Shown piece after piece: positions 7,197 to 14,417 of a DNA stretch of 14,940 nt (its first letter is position 1; each line of letters starts with the position of its first letter). The stretch spans positions 1-14,940 of the forward strand of contig JBKJIJ010000005.1 in the NCBI GenBank assembly GCA_046598525.1, read 5' to 3'. The DNA comes from Methylotenera_A sp046598525. GTDB taxonomy: Bacteria; Pseudomonadota; Gammaproteobacteria; Burkholderiales; Methylophilaceae. Below the pieces are notes generated by a model, which was not told where the DNA came from, did not search any database, and worked only from the letters and a program-made list of their open reading frames with translations. A program made the position numbers and the translations under genes.

Positions 7197-8546
7197 ATGA
7201 AGTCATTTTTAGGATGGTTTGCACTTTTTATATTGAGTGTAAATGCTTATGCAGCCAATACCATCACCGCGGCACGCGTATGGCCAGCACAAGATTACAC
7301 GCGTATTGCGTTTGAATCCGATGCGCCAATTAAGCATCAACTCATCATCTTAAAAAATCCAGATCGCTTGGTATTAGATATTGAAAATGTGGATTTAAAC
7401 AACACACTTAAAACCTTATCAGACAAAATTTTATCGGGAGACCCATATATTAAACAAGTGCGCGTGGCCAAATTTAAAGCCAATGTAGTGCGCGTGGCGG
7501 TTGATTTAAAGGGCGAGGTTAAGCCGAATATTTTTGCATTGACCCCAGCAGGTGATTATAAATATCGTTTAGTGTTGGATATTTATCCTTTGCAAGATGA
7601 CTTAATGGCAATGTTGGTTAAAAAAAATAACGATGCCAATATTGCGGCCAGCGATAGCACGGCTAGCACTCAGCCCAAACCAATTGTAGAGCCATTGCCA
7701 CAAGCTACGATGGAAGAGGCTGAACAAGATTTGCCCGCAATTCCGCCTGTTGATGAGCCTACAATTGCTACTTTGCCAGAGCCTGCTTTGCCAAACGCAA
7801 GCACAGATACCCCAGTTGATAAAAAAAATGAGCGATTGATTACAATTGCCATTGATGCAGGCCATGGCGGTGAAGACCCAGGCGCGCGCGGTGCAAACGG
7901 TAGCCATGAAAAAGTAATTACGTTAGCCATTGCCAAAAAATTAAAATCCAAAATTGACGCAGACCCCACTATGCGCGGCGTATTAACGCGCGATGGCGAT
8001 TATTTTGTGGCACTAGGCATGCGCGTTGTAAAAGCGCGTAAATTAAAAGCGGATTTATTTGTATCCATTCACGCGGATGCGTTTACTAATCCAGCCGCGC
8101 GCGGTTCATCGGTATTTGCGCTATCCGAAAAAGGTGCGACCAGCGCCAGTGCACGCTATTTGGCCAAAAAGGAAAATGAATCCGATTTAATTGGCGGCGT
8201 TAGTTTGGGTGGCAGAGACCCCGTTTTGGCCAGAACATTATTAGATTTATCGCAAACCGCCACCATTAACGATAGCCTTAAATTAGGCAAAGCCGTATTG
8301 GGCCAAATTGGTGATATTAATAAATTGCATAAAAATCATGTAGAGCAAGCTGGTTTTGCGGTATTAAAATCGCCCGATATTCCCTCTATATTGGTGGAAA
8401 CAGCGTTTATCAGTAACCCAGAAGAGGAGCGCCGCTTAAATGATGACGTCTATCAAAACAAATTGGTAAACTCTATATTTGTGGGTATTAAGCAATATTT
8501 TGCCACCAACCCTGCATTAAGCAAAACCAGGGTAACGCAAGAATAG
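7197..8546 (+). CDS. amiC: N-acetylmuramoyl-L-alanine amidase with AMIN domain
   Basis: A periplasmic zinc amidase that cuts septal peptidoglycan during cell separation. From the ATG at 7197 it has 449 residues. A Sec-type signal peptide (MKSFLGWFALFILSVNAYA) is followed by an AMIN domain (about 22-130, with ARVWPAQDYTRIAFE), which targets the septum. A flexible linker rich in Pro, Glu and Ala follows (about 145-212), then an Amidase_3 domain. Zinc ligands and catalytic residue: H223 in DAGHGG, E238 in SHEK, H292 in SIHAD and E401 in LVETAFISN. The long insert at about 305-375 corresponds to the autoinhibitory helix region of AmiA/B/C, relieved by EnvC/NlpD-type activators. Alternative starts are ATG 7179, ATG 7152 and TTG 7146, the last two overlapping tsaE; 7197 was chosen because it puts the signal peptide at the N-terminus. 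No twin arginine is seen, so export is probably by Sec. Confidence 0.9.
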   Translation: MKSFLGWFALFILSVNAYAANTITAARVWPAQDYTRIAFESDAPIKHQLIILKNPDRLVLDIENVDLNNTLKTLSDKILSGDPYIKQVRVAKFKANVVRVAVDLKGEVKPNIFALTPAGDYKYRLVLDIYPLQDDLMAMLVKKNNDANIAASDSTASTQPKPIVEPLPQATMEEAEQDLPAIPPVDEPTIATLPEPALPNASTDTPVDKKNERLITIAIDAGHGGEDPGARGANGSHEKVITLAIAKKLKSKIDADPTMRGVLTRDGDYFVALGMRVVKARKLKADLFVSIHADAFTNPAARGSSVFALSEKGATSASARYLAKKENESDLIGGVSLGGRDPVLARTLLDLSQTATINDSLKLGKAVLGQIGDINKLHKNHVEQAGFAVLKSPDIPSILVETAFISNPEEERRLNDDVYQNKLVNSIFVGIKQYFATNPALSKTRVTQE

Positions 8547-8579
8547 CTAGCGCAAGATTAAGTTTGTAACTAGAAAAGT

Positions 8580-8604
8580 TTTACTAGACGACTGGTCTAG
8601 TAAA
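8580..8604. promoter_or_regulatory. Palindromic operator upstream of the nemR-type regulator
   Basis: A perfect inverted repeat with 10-base arms, TTTACTAGAC and GTCTAGTAAA, around the five-base centre GACTG. It ends 14 bases before the regulator ATG. Its core TAGAC-GACTG-GTCTA recurs almost unchanged at 9275-9289 (14 of 15 bases). Half-sites of this kind are what I recall for E. coli NemR; the assignment to the adjacent regulator is inference, supported by the recurrence on both sides of its gene. Occupancy here would block the regulator's own promoter, giving autorepression. No convincing -35/-10 pair could be placed. Confidence 0.85.
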
Positions 8605-8618
8605 TGCCATAATAACTT

Positions 8619-9239
8619 ATGACTCAAGCGATTCAGAAATTCACCGATACACGTCAGCAGATTATTGATACGGCTAAAAATATCATGTTGGGCAAAGGCT
8701 TTGCTGCCGTTGGCCTTAATGAGATTTTAACGCAGGCCAATGTACCAAAAGGGTCGTTTTACCACTATTTCAAATCTAAAGAACAGTTTGGCGATGCCTT
8801 GCTTGAAGATTATTTAGATGGTTATTTAGCGCATATTGACGCTAAATTAAGTCCAGAAACTAACTTAAGCCCTCAAAATAGTACTGTAAAAGCGCGTTTA
8901 TTGGCCTATTTTCAAAACTGGCTTGATACCCAAACCGCCGACACCACCCAAGATAAATGCTTGGTGGTTAAGCTAAGCGCAGAAGTCACCGATTTATCTG
9001 AAACCATGCGCCTTACTCTTCATCGCGGCACTGACCGCATTATTAATCGCATTGCGCTTTGCGTGCAAGAGGGCATTGATAATGGTGAGTTTTCTGCGCA
9101 ACTAAATGCGCAATTTGTTACACGTGAAATTTATTATATGTGGATAGGCGCCACCTTATTTACCAAGGTTAATCGTTCGCGCGATGCGTTAGAATCGGCC
9201 ATGAGTTCATTAAAGAATAAGTTAGATTTAACTACGTAA
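8619..9239 (+). CDS. nemR: TetR-family electrophile/bleach-responsive repressor, NemR type
   Basis: A 206-residue TetR repressor. The N-terminal helix-turn-helix is complete: TRQQIIDTAKNIMLGKGF, then LNEILTQANVPKGSFYHYFKSKEQFG (about 33-58). The ligand domain carries KCLVVKLSAEVTDLSETMR, which lines up with the E. coli NemR segment around C106. Here the cysteine is C114. The lysine that pairs with it in NemR (K175) matches K183 in WIGATLFTKVNRS. The spacing is 69 residues in both proteins, from my recollection of the E. coli sequence. NemR senses hypochlorite, N-chlorotaurine, quinones and reactive aldehydes by modification of this cysteine. The gene sits just before a yqhD-type aldehyde reductase, and matching palindromes precede both genes. 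The predicted role is repression of itself and yqhD until electrophile stress. No Shine-Dalgarno precedes the ATG. Confidence 0.85.
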   Translation: MTQAIQKFTDTRQQIIDTAKNIMLGKGFAAVGLNEILTQANVPKGSFYHYFKSKEQFGDALLEDYLDGYLAHIDAKLSPETNLSPQNSTVKARLLAYFQNWLDTQTADTTQDKCLVVKLSAEVTDLSETMRLTLHRGTDRIINRIALCVQEGIDNGEFSAQLNAQFVTREIYYMWIGATLFTKVNRSRDALESAMSSLKNKLDLTT

Positions 9240-9274
9240 TTGTTTTTTTAGAAATTTTTTATTTAGTTAATTAG

Positions 9275-9289
9275 TAGCCGACTGGTCTA
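9275..9289. promoter_or_regulatory. Second NemR-like operator, upstream of yqhD
   Basis: The sequence TAGCC-GACTG-GTCTA differs from the core of the operator at 8585-8599 at one base only, and shares eleven consecutive bases (CGACTGGTCTA). The single difference makes this palindrome imperfect and it lacks the extended arms, so it should bind more weakly than the first site. It lies three bases upstream of the proposed -35 element of the yqhD promoter, where a bound repressor would interfere with RNA polymerase. Confidence 0.78.
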
Positions 9290-9292
9290 ATA

Positions 9293-9320
9293 TTAACTAA
9301 GTTGTCGATTTTTGTATAAT
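9293..9320 (+). promoter_or_regulatory. Probable sigma-70 promoter of yqhD
   Basis: A perfect -10 box TATAAT at 9315-9320 is preceded, with a 16-base spacer, by TTAACT at 9293-9298, which matches the -35 consensus at four of six positions. The start codon at 9338 has a good Shine-Dalgarno, GGAG at 9326-9329, eight bases upstream. The NemR-like palindrome abuts the -35 box. Upstream, 9240-9270 is rich in A and T and shows no hairpin terminator for the regulator gene. Confidence 0.6.
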
Positions 9321-9337
9321 TAAATGGAGTAACAAAG

Positions 9338-10492
9338 ATGTTGAATTTTGATTTTTATAACCCAACGCATATTGCGTTTGGCGCAGGTAAAGTGGCTGAT
9401 CTGGATAAATTAGTACCAAAAGACGCGCGCGTTTTAATTTTGCTGGGCGGTAGTAGCGCGCGTAAAAATGGCACGTTAGATGAAGTCATTAAAGCCCTAG
9501 CTAGCCGTAATGTGCACGAATTTGAAGGCATAGAGCCTAATCCGCAATACGATACGCTAATGAATGCGGTAGCATTGATTAAAGCCGAAAAAATTGATTA
9601 TTTATTGGCAGTCGGCGGTGGCTCTGTGATTGATGCCACCAAGTTTATTGCGGCGGCGGTTTATCAAGAGGAAGAACCATGGAATATTTTATTAAAACAT
9701 GGCGCCAATATTGCCAAAGCCATGCCTTTTGGCACCGTGCTAACCTTGCCAGCTACTGGTTCAGAAATGAATGATGGCGCGGTGATTTCGCGCGGTTTGG
9801 ATAAACTATTTTTTACGCACCCTGAAGTATTTCCGCAATTTTCAATTTTAGATCCAAGTAAAAGTTTTACATTGCCACCGCGCCAGCTAGCCAACGGCGT
9901 GGTAGATGCATTTACGCATATTATGGAACAGTATTTAACTTACCCAATTGATGCGCAAGTGCAAGACCGCTTTGCAGAAGGTTTGCTGGCGACCTTGATT
10001 GATGTGGGCCCAAAAGTATTGGCCAATCCGCACGATTACAATGCCCAAGCCAACCTAATGTGGACAGCCACCTTGGCATTAAACGGTTTAATTGGATCTG
10101 GCGTGCCAAGCGATTGGGCAACGCATATGTTAGGCCATGAAATTACTGCCGCGCATGGTTTAGATCACGCGCAAACCTTGGCGATTATTTTGCCGAATAT
10201 GCTAGAAATTCGCCGTGAATCCAAACGCGCTAAATTGTTGCAGTATGCGGCAAGAGTTTGGAATATAACGGAAGGCGATGATGACGCACTCATTAGCGCG
10301 GCCATTAACAACACGCGCGCATTCTTTCAAAGTTTAGGTGTTAAAACGTCATTATCGGATTATCAAATTAACAAATCGGCCATTGATAATTTATTAACCC
10401 AGCTTGAAGCGCATGGCATGGTGGCGTTGGGTGAGCATCAAGATGTGAATTTGGCATTAAGCAAAAAAGTGTTAGAAGCCAGCTTTAATTAG
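9338..10492 (+). CDS. yqhD: NADPH-dependent aldehyde reductase / metal-dependent alcohol dehydrogenase
   Basis: A 384-residue cytoplasmic group III (iron-family) alcohol dehydrogenase that is very like E. coli YqhD throughout. The Rossmann-like N-terminal domain has VLILLGGSSARKNG and AVGGGSVIDATKFIAA (91-106). Metal ligands D190 and H194 (GVVDAFTH), H263 (ATHMLGHE) and H277 (GLDHAQT) are all present at a constant offset of four from the E. coli residues, which bind zinc. YqhD enzymes reduce short aldehydes such as acrolein, malondialdehyde, butanal and glyoxal with NADPH, protecting against reactive carbonyls. The start is firm, with GGAG eight bases upstream and a strong promoter. In E. coli yqhD is controlled by the AraC-type YqhC; here the neighbour is a NemR-type repressor with an operator in the yqhD promoter. 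The gene converges on the helicase gene with only 16 bases between the stops. Confidence 0.95.
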   Translation: MLNFDFYNPTHIAFGAGKVADLDKLVPKDARVLILLGGSSARKNGTLDEVIKALASRNVHEFEGIEPNPQYDTLMNAVALIKAEKIDYLLAVGGGSVIDATKFIAAAVYQEEEPWNILLKHGANIAKAMPFGTVLTLPATGSEMNDGAVISRGLDKLFFTHPEVFPQFSILDPSKSFTLPPRQLANGVVDAFTHIMEQYLTYPIDAQVQDRFAEGLLATLIDVGPKVLANPHDYNAQANLMWTATLALNGLIGSGVPSDWATHMLGHEITAAHGLDHAQTLAIILPNMLEIRRESKRAKLLQYAARVWNITEGDDDALISAAINNTRAFFQSLGVKTSLSDYQINKSAIDNLLTQLEAHGMVALGEHQDVNLALSKKVLEASFN

Positions 10493-10508
10493 TTGGTTTT
10501 AAAATTGG

Positions 10509-12038
10509 TTAACGTTTGATACGCTTCAGTAAATCGCTCTCACGTTGCGTATCAATGTAACCCGTTTGCGTCAGCAAAGCTTGCTCAATATAGCGACTTA
10601 CGTTTTTTCTTAATGGCGGAATCTGTTCTGCATCCACAAAAATTTGCGGAAATTTATAACTTAACCAAGCATATAAGCTGATGTTTTGACTTAATATTTC
10701 CGCTGTTTCTAAATGTTTAGGGTTGTTCGAATCCAGCCAAACAGGCGCAGTCGGCAGTTTGCGCACAGTATGCTCAACCACGCTTTTTAAGCACAACAAA
10801 AAATAATCTCTTTCAATATTCACATTTATGGCAATGGGTGCGCAGGTGAAAATAAACTTATCTTTTAGTGATAATTTTGGTGCAAATTCATCCACTAACA
10901 TGGCCTGATTTTGTTGCGCGGCGATTTTTCCCAGTGCAAATAAGGCATGATTAAAAGATAAGCGGTTGGCAAAATAGTCTAAACATTCTGCAATTTTGGC
11001 CGTGTGCAATTGGTTTGAAATCGCTTCTATTTGCCCTAAATTCGCGGCAATCGGTAGCTTTTGCAAATCAGAAGTATCGTCAGTCGCCAGCATGTGCGCG
11101 ATATGAAAGCGTTCATCGTCTTCCATAATATTCACAAAACCCGTATCGTAAATGCCAAAACGGCCTGCGCGGCCAGCAATTTGGCGCACTTCGGTGGCAT
11201 TTAATAATCGCGATGCAACGCCATCAAACTTAAAAATATTGGCAATAATAACGCGTCTAATCGGCAGGTTTAAACCCATGCCAATCGCATCGGTTGCCAC
11301 TAAAATATCTGCTTCACCATTGCAAAAACGTGCGGATTCGTGCCTGCGTACCTCTGGTGATAAAGCCCCGTAAATGCTGGCAACTGTAAATCCCCACTGC
11401 CTAAATCTGGCCGAAAAGGTCAGCACATCTTTGCGCGAAAACGCAATAATCGCATCGCCTTTTTGTAACTTGGCTTTTAATTTTGGCTTGCTATAGCGCG
11501 CCCCGCATAAGCTGTCGTCTTCTAATATTAACGGTGTCATGCGTTGCAGCTCTGTAATTTCAGCCGTTTCATTTAAGTGTTCAATTGCGCTTAAACATAA
11601 TGCTGTCACAGCGTTTGATCCGCAAATAAACACTTGCCGCGCAGGCACGCCAACCAACGCCGCCGTCCAAGCGCTGCCACGGTCAGGGTCTTGCAGCATT
11701 TGAATCTCGTCAATAATCGCTACATCCACCAACTTTGTGGGGTTCATCATTTCAATGGTAGATGCAGTATGCTGCGCGCCTGCGATAATCACGCGCTCTT
11801 CACCCGTAATTAGGTTGCAAGGCACGCCAGCTTCCATTAATTTATCGCGCACTTCCATTGCCAGCAAACGTAAGGGCGCAAGATATACGCCCGATTTAGC
11901 GGCCATTAAAGTGTTTAGGGCATGATAGGTTTTGCCAGAATTGGTCGGCCCCACATAAAAATGATGATGACGCTTAATAGCGCGCTCTTTGGCAAAGCTG
12001 TAGGCGTAATCGTCAAGATTTGAATTGAGTAACTGCAT
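10509..12038 (-). CDS. Suv3-like ATP-dependent RNA helicase
   Basis: A 509-residue superfamily 2 helicase of the Suv3 type, known from the mitochondrial degradosome and found in some Proteobacteria. Motifs in order: Walker A VGPTNSGKT (29-37), motif Ia LAPLRLLAMEV, ITGEE (78-82), motif II DEIQM (110-114), motif III FICGSNAV, motif IV AFSRKDV (199-205), SIYGALSPEVR (221-231), motif V LVATDAIGMGLNLPI (246-260) and motif VI QIAGRAGRFG (286-295). The segment FKFDGV between V and VI is characteristic of Suv3 and absent from ordinary DEAD-box proteins. The C-terminal third (about 310-509) matches a Suv3-type helical C-terminus only loosely by eye. Mitochondrial Suv3 unwinds RNA for polynucleotide phosphorylase or RNase II-type nucleases; the bacterial partner is not known to me. 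The gene stands alone on its strand and is divergent from mutL across a palindromic element. Confidence 0.87.
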   Translation of the reverse strand: MQLLNSNLDDYAYSFAKERAIKRHHHFYVGPTNSGKTYHALNTLMAAKSGVYLAPLRLLAMEVRDKLMEAGVPCNLITGEERVIIAGAQHTASTIEMMNPTKLVDVAIIDEIQMLQDPDRGSAWTAALVGVPARQVFICGSNAVTALCLSAIEHLNETAEITELQRMTPLILEDDSLCGARYSKPKLKAKLQKGDAIIAFSRKDVLTFSARFRQWGFTVASIYGALSPEVRRHESARFCNGEADILVATDAIGMGLNLPIRRVIIANIFKFDGVASRLLNATEVRQIAGRAGRFGIYDTGFVNIMEDDERFHIAHMLATDDTSDLQKLPIAANLGQIEAISNQLHTAKIAECLDYFANRLSFNHALFALGKIAAQQNQAMLVDEFAPKLSLKDKFIFTCAPIAINVNIERDYFLLCLKSVVEHTVRKLPTAPVWLDSNNPKHLETAEILSQNISLYAWLSYKFPQIFVDAEQIPPLRKNVSRYIEQALLTQTGYIDTQRESDLLKRIKR

Positions 12039-12078
12039 GGTGCGAGATTGTGACCTACAATTTATAAAAAACCTACAC

Positions 12079-12187
12079 CGTCATTCTGAGCCTAGATTTT
12101 TTGGCGAAGAATCTAGTTTTTGCACCTAAAGTATTAACGGCAATCTGGATTCTTCGCCCAAATAAAAGCTTTGTGCTCAGAATGACG
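12079..12187. repeat. 109-bp palindromic MITE-like element between the helicase gene and mutL
   Basis: The ends are perfect 13-base inverted repeats, CGTCATTCTGAGC at 12079-12091 and GCTCAGAATGACG at 12175-12187. Inside them lies a second inverted pair, GGCGAAGAATC at 12103-12113 and GATTCTTCGCC at 12148-12158. The left part can alternatively fold on itself through CTAGATT (12092-12098) and AATCTAG (12110-12116). There is no coding capacity. The outer seven bases, CGTCATT, are the same as in the dRS3-like 33-bp units elsewhere in the window, but the interior is different. Repeats starting GTCATTCTGAGC and containing GAAGAATC are widespread in bacterial genomes. It fills most of the 183-base gap between the helicase gene and mutL and could act as a bidirectional hairpin. 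No target-site duplication is visible. Confidence 0.82.
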
Positions 12188-12221
12188 TAAAATATGCTTG
12201 TTTATTTTTAACTCACTTTTT

Positions 12222-14039
12222 ATGCGCATTCAACTTTTGCCCGACCAACTGATTAGCCAAATCGCCGCCGGTGAGGTGGTAGAACGACCAGCTTCGGCAC
12301 TGAAAGAGTTGCTAGAAAATAGCTTAGATGCGGGTAGCAGCGATGTTCAAGTTTCACTGATGCAAGGCGGCATTAAGCAATTACGCGTGGCCGATAACGG
12401 CAACGGCATAGCGCAAGATGACTTGAAAATGGCCTTAACCCGCCACGCCACCAGCAAGATTTTTAGCTTAGAAGATTTAGAAGCCGTCGCCAGTTTAGGT
12501 TTTCGCGGTGAAGCATTAGCCAGTATCGCATCCGTTTCACGGACGTTGATTATCAGTAGAGCAGTTGAAACCAAACATGCGTGGCGAATTGCCAGCGATG
12601 GCAATGAAGTTAGCAGCATTGAGCCAGCGGCGCTGGATATTGGCACGGTGATTGAAGTGAATGATTTGTACTTTAATACGCCTGCGCGCCGCAAATTTTT
12701 AAAAACCGATGCGACAGAGTTTGGCCATTGCGAAGAAGCCTTTACCCGCGTGGCCTTATCGCGTCCAGATGTGAGCTTTACCTTGCAGCATAACGGTAGG
12801 GTGCTTAGTCGCTTTGCAGCTGGCGAATCTGGCAAACGTTTTAATGAAGTATTAGGCGCGGAATTTGCTGCTGAAAGCATAGCGGTAAATGAAGAAGCGG
12901 CAGGCTTACGCTTATGGGGAGTGGCAGCAAAACCCACGTTTAACCGCAATAGCCGCGATACGCAATATGTGTATGTAAACGGCCGTTTTGTGCGCGATAA
13001 ACTAATCGCGCATGCCATCCGCCAAGCCTATCAAGATGTATTGCATCATGATAGGCACCCAGCGTTTGTGCTGTTTTTAGAGCTAGACCCAAGCTTGGTC
13101 GATGTAAACGTACACCCCAGCAAAACCGAAGTACGCTTTAGGGACGGGCAGGCGATTCACCGTTTTATTTATCACAGCTTGAATAAAAATTTAGCCACAC
13201 CAACAGGTATGTCGAATGCGGCTACCGCTAGCCAAGCCGCGCATAATCCGTTTGCTTCGCAGTACGCTAATTCGCCTAACTATCCCCAATATCAAGCACA
13301 AATCAACTTAAATGCCAATCAACCAACTGCATTTTATGAAACCTTATTTGGCGATTTAAAACAAGCATCTCAAGCGGCATCTGCACAAAACGCAAACGCT
13401 TTTCCAAACCAAACTACTTACCCTCAAGCCACTCAAGCTGACGATTTTCCGCTAGGTTTTGCCGTTGCGCAGATTCATGGCGTGTATATTTTGGCGCAAA
13501 ATAAGCTGGGTTTGGTGGTGGTAGATATGCACGCCGCGCATGAGCGCATTATGTATGAGCGCCTTAAAAATGCGCTAGATGATAAAGCGGTGCCGATGCA
13601 GCCGTTGTTAATACCAGTCAGTTTTAATGCCGATAGATTAGAAGTAGCAACGGTGCAAGAGGAGCAAAGTTCGGGACTTGGTTATCTGCAACAACTAGGC
13701 TTTGAATTTGCCATTCTGTCGCCCAACACTTTAGCCGTACGCGCTGTGCCAACCATGCTGCAAGATGCCGATGCCGTCACCTTGGCGCGCGATGTGCTTA
13801 AAGATTTACGCGAATTTGGCGCAAGCAGAGCATTAACCGAACGCCGAAACGAGCTGTTAGGCACCATGGCCTGCCACGCCGCCGTGCGTGCCAATCGCAT
13901 TTTAACCATTCCCGAAATGAAAGGCTTACTAAGAGATATGGCAGCCACAGAACGCAGCGGCATGTGCAACCATGGCAGGCCAACTTGGTTTCAGGTGAGT
14001 ATGAATGATTTGGATAAGATGTTTATGCGGGGTAAATAG
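12222..14039 (+). CDS. mutL: DNA mismatch repair protein MutL, endonuclease type
   Basis: A 605-residue mismatch-repair ATPase that links MutS to strand incision. The chosen ATG at 12222 gives the family start MRIQLLPDQLISQIAAGEVVERP; an in-frame ATG at 12198 would add eight unrelated residues. N-terminal GHKL ATPase motifs: ELLENSLDAG (29-38, with E29 and N33), VADNGNG, RHATSKI and GFRGEALASI; then the YVNGRFVRDK and VDVNVHPSKTEVRF segments. A linker rich in Ala, Gln and Asn follows (about 325-405). The C-terminal domain has DMHA(x)2E(x)4E at 435-446, ACHAAVR with C551, and CNHGRP at 582-587, the metal-binding set of endonuclease-competent MutL as described for Neisseria gonorrhoeae. QPLLIP at 460-465 is the beta-clamp binding motif. 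No mutH is needed in such systems. No ribosome site is obvious before the start. Confidence 0.96.
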   Translation: MRIQLLPDQLISQIAAGEVVERPASALKELLENSLDAGSSDVQVSLMQGGIKQLRVADNGNGIAQDDLKMALTRHATSKIFSLEDLEAVASLGFRGEALASIASVSRTLIISRAVETKHAWRIASDGNEVSSIEPAALDIGTVIEVNDLYFNTPARRKFLKTDATEFGHCEEAFTRVALSRPDVSFTLQHNGRVLSRFAAGESGKRFNEVLGAEFAAESIAVNEEAAGLRLWGVAAKPTFNRNSRDTQYVYVNGRFVRDKLIAHAIRQAYQDVLHHDRHPAFVLFLELDPSLVDVNVHPSKTEVRFRDGQAIHRFIYHSLNKNLATPTGMSNAATASQAAHNPFASQYANSPNYPQYQAQINLNANQPTAFYETLFGDLKQASQAASAQNANAFPNQTTYPQATQADDFPLGFAVAQIHGVYILAQNKLGLVVVDMHAAHERIMYERLKNALDDKAVPMQPLLIPVSFNADRLEVATVQEEQSSGLGYLQQLGFEFAILSPNTLAVRAVPTMLQDADAVTLARDVLKDLREFGASRALTERRNELLGTMACHAAVRANRILTIPEMKGLLRDMAATERSGMCNHGRPTWFQVSMNDLDKMFMRGK

Positions 14040-14071
14040 TGTTGATTAATATAAATAAAACACTTAACTAC

Positions 14072-14104
14072 CGTCATTCCCGCGCAGGCGGGAATCCATT
14101 TTGA
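14072..14104 (+). repeat. Left 33-bp dRS3-like palindromic repeat of the GIY-YIG cassette
   Basis: It begins CGTCATTCCCGCG and ends AATCCATTTTGA. The core at 14076-14095 fits ATTCCC-N8-GGGAAT exactly and can form an 8-bp hairpin (ATTCCCGC/GCGGGAAT) with the loop GCAG. The hairpin base lies 16 bases from the start codon of the nuclease gene, and there is no Shine-Dalgarno between them, so the repeat may affect transcription or translation of that gene. Confidence 0.88.
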
Positions 14105-14111
14105 ACTTGCT

Positions 14112-14402
14112 ATGAAACAACCCTGCGTATATATACTGGCAAACAAGCCTAGAGGTACTTTGTATACAGGCGTGACTAGTGATTTAGTTGCACGTATTTG
14201 GCAACATAAAAATGATTTAGCATTAGGTTTTTCAGAGCAGTATCAAGTTCATTTGTTAGTTTATTATGAAATGCATGAAAGCATTTTGGAAGCGATAACG
14301 CGCGAAAAGCAGCTAAAAAAATGGAATCGCGATTGGAAAATTAGGTTGATTGAGGGGCTTAATGAAAACTGGGCTGATTTATATGATCAAATTATTACGT
14401 AA
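14112..14402 (+). CDS. Small GIY-YIG nuclease-domain protein
   Basis: A 96-residue protein consisting of just a GIY-YIG domain, the size of stand-alone YhbQ/COG2827-type members. The GIY element is VYIL (Y7) and the YIG element is LYTGVT (Y18, G20). The catalytic arginine is R28 in ARIWQHK, with H32 behind it, and the metal-binding glutamate is E65 in AITREKQLKKW. All expected active-site positions are therefore present. There is no added DNA-binding domain. The C-terminus NENWADLYDQI is typical of this subfamily. The ATG at 14112 is right after the left palindrome; the frame is open further upstream through the repeat, but homology starts at the ATG. The physiological role of this subfamily is not settled; nuclease activity on DNA is expected from the fold. 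The repeats on both sides and the position after mutL, where many Proteobacteria have miaA, suggest an inserted gene. Confidence 0.88.
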   Translation: MKQPCVYILANKPRGTLYTGVTSDLVARIWQHKNDLALGFSEQYQVHLLVYYEMHESILEAITREKQLKKWNRDWKIRLIEGLNENWADLYDQIIT

Positions 14403-14417
14403 TGGAAACAATTAAGA

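Noticed and set aside
7602..7969. Two overlapping minus-strand frames of about 100 codons inside the amidase gene.
   Set aside because: They are antisense to the linker and the start of the amidase domain and have low-complexity, non-homologous translations.
12198..12221. An earlier ATG start for mutL.
   Set aside because: It adds eight hydrophobic residues before the invariant family start MRIQLLPDQLISQIAAGEV.
12347..13018. A 223-codon open frame on the minus strand inside mutL.
   Set aside because: It lies wholly antisense to the conserved ATPase domain of MutL, shows no recognisable motif and has a composition expected of a shadow frame.
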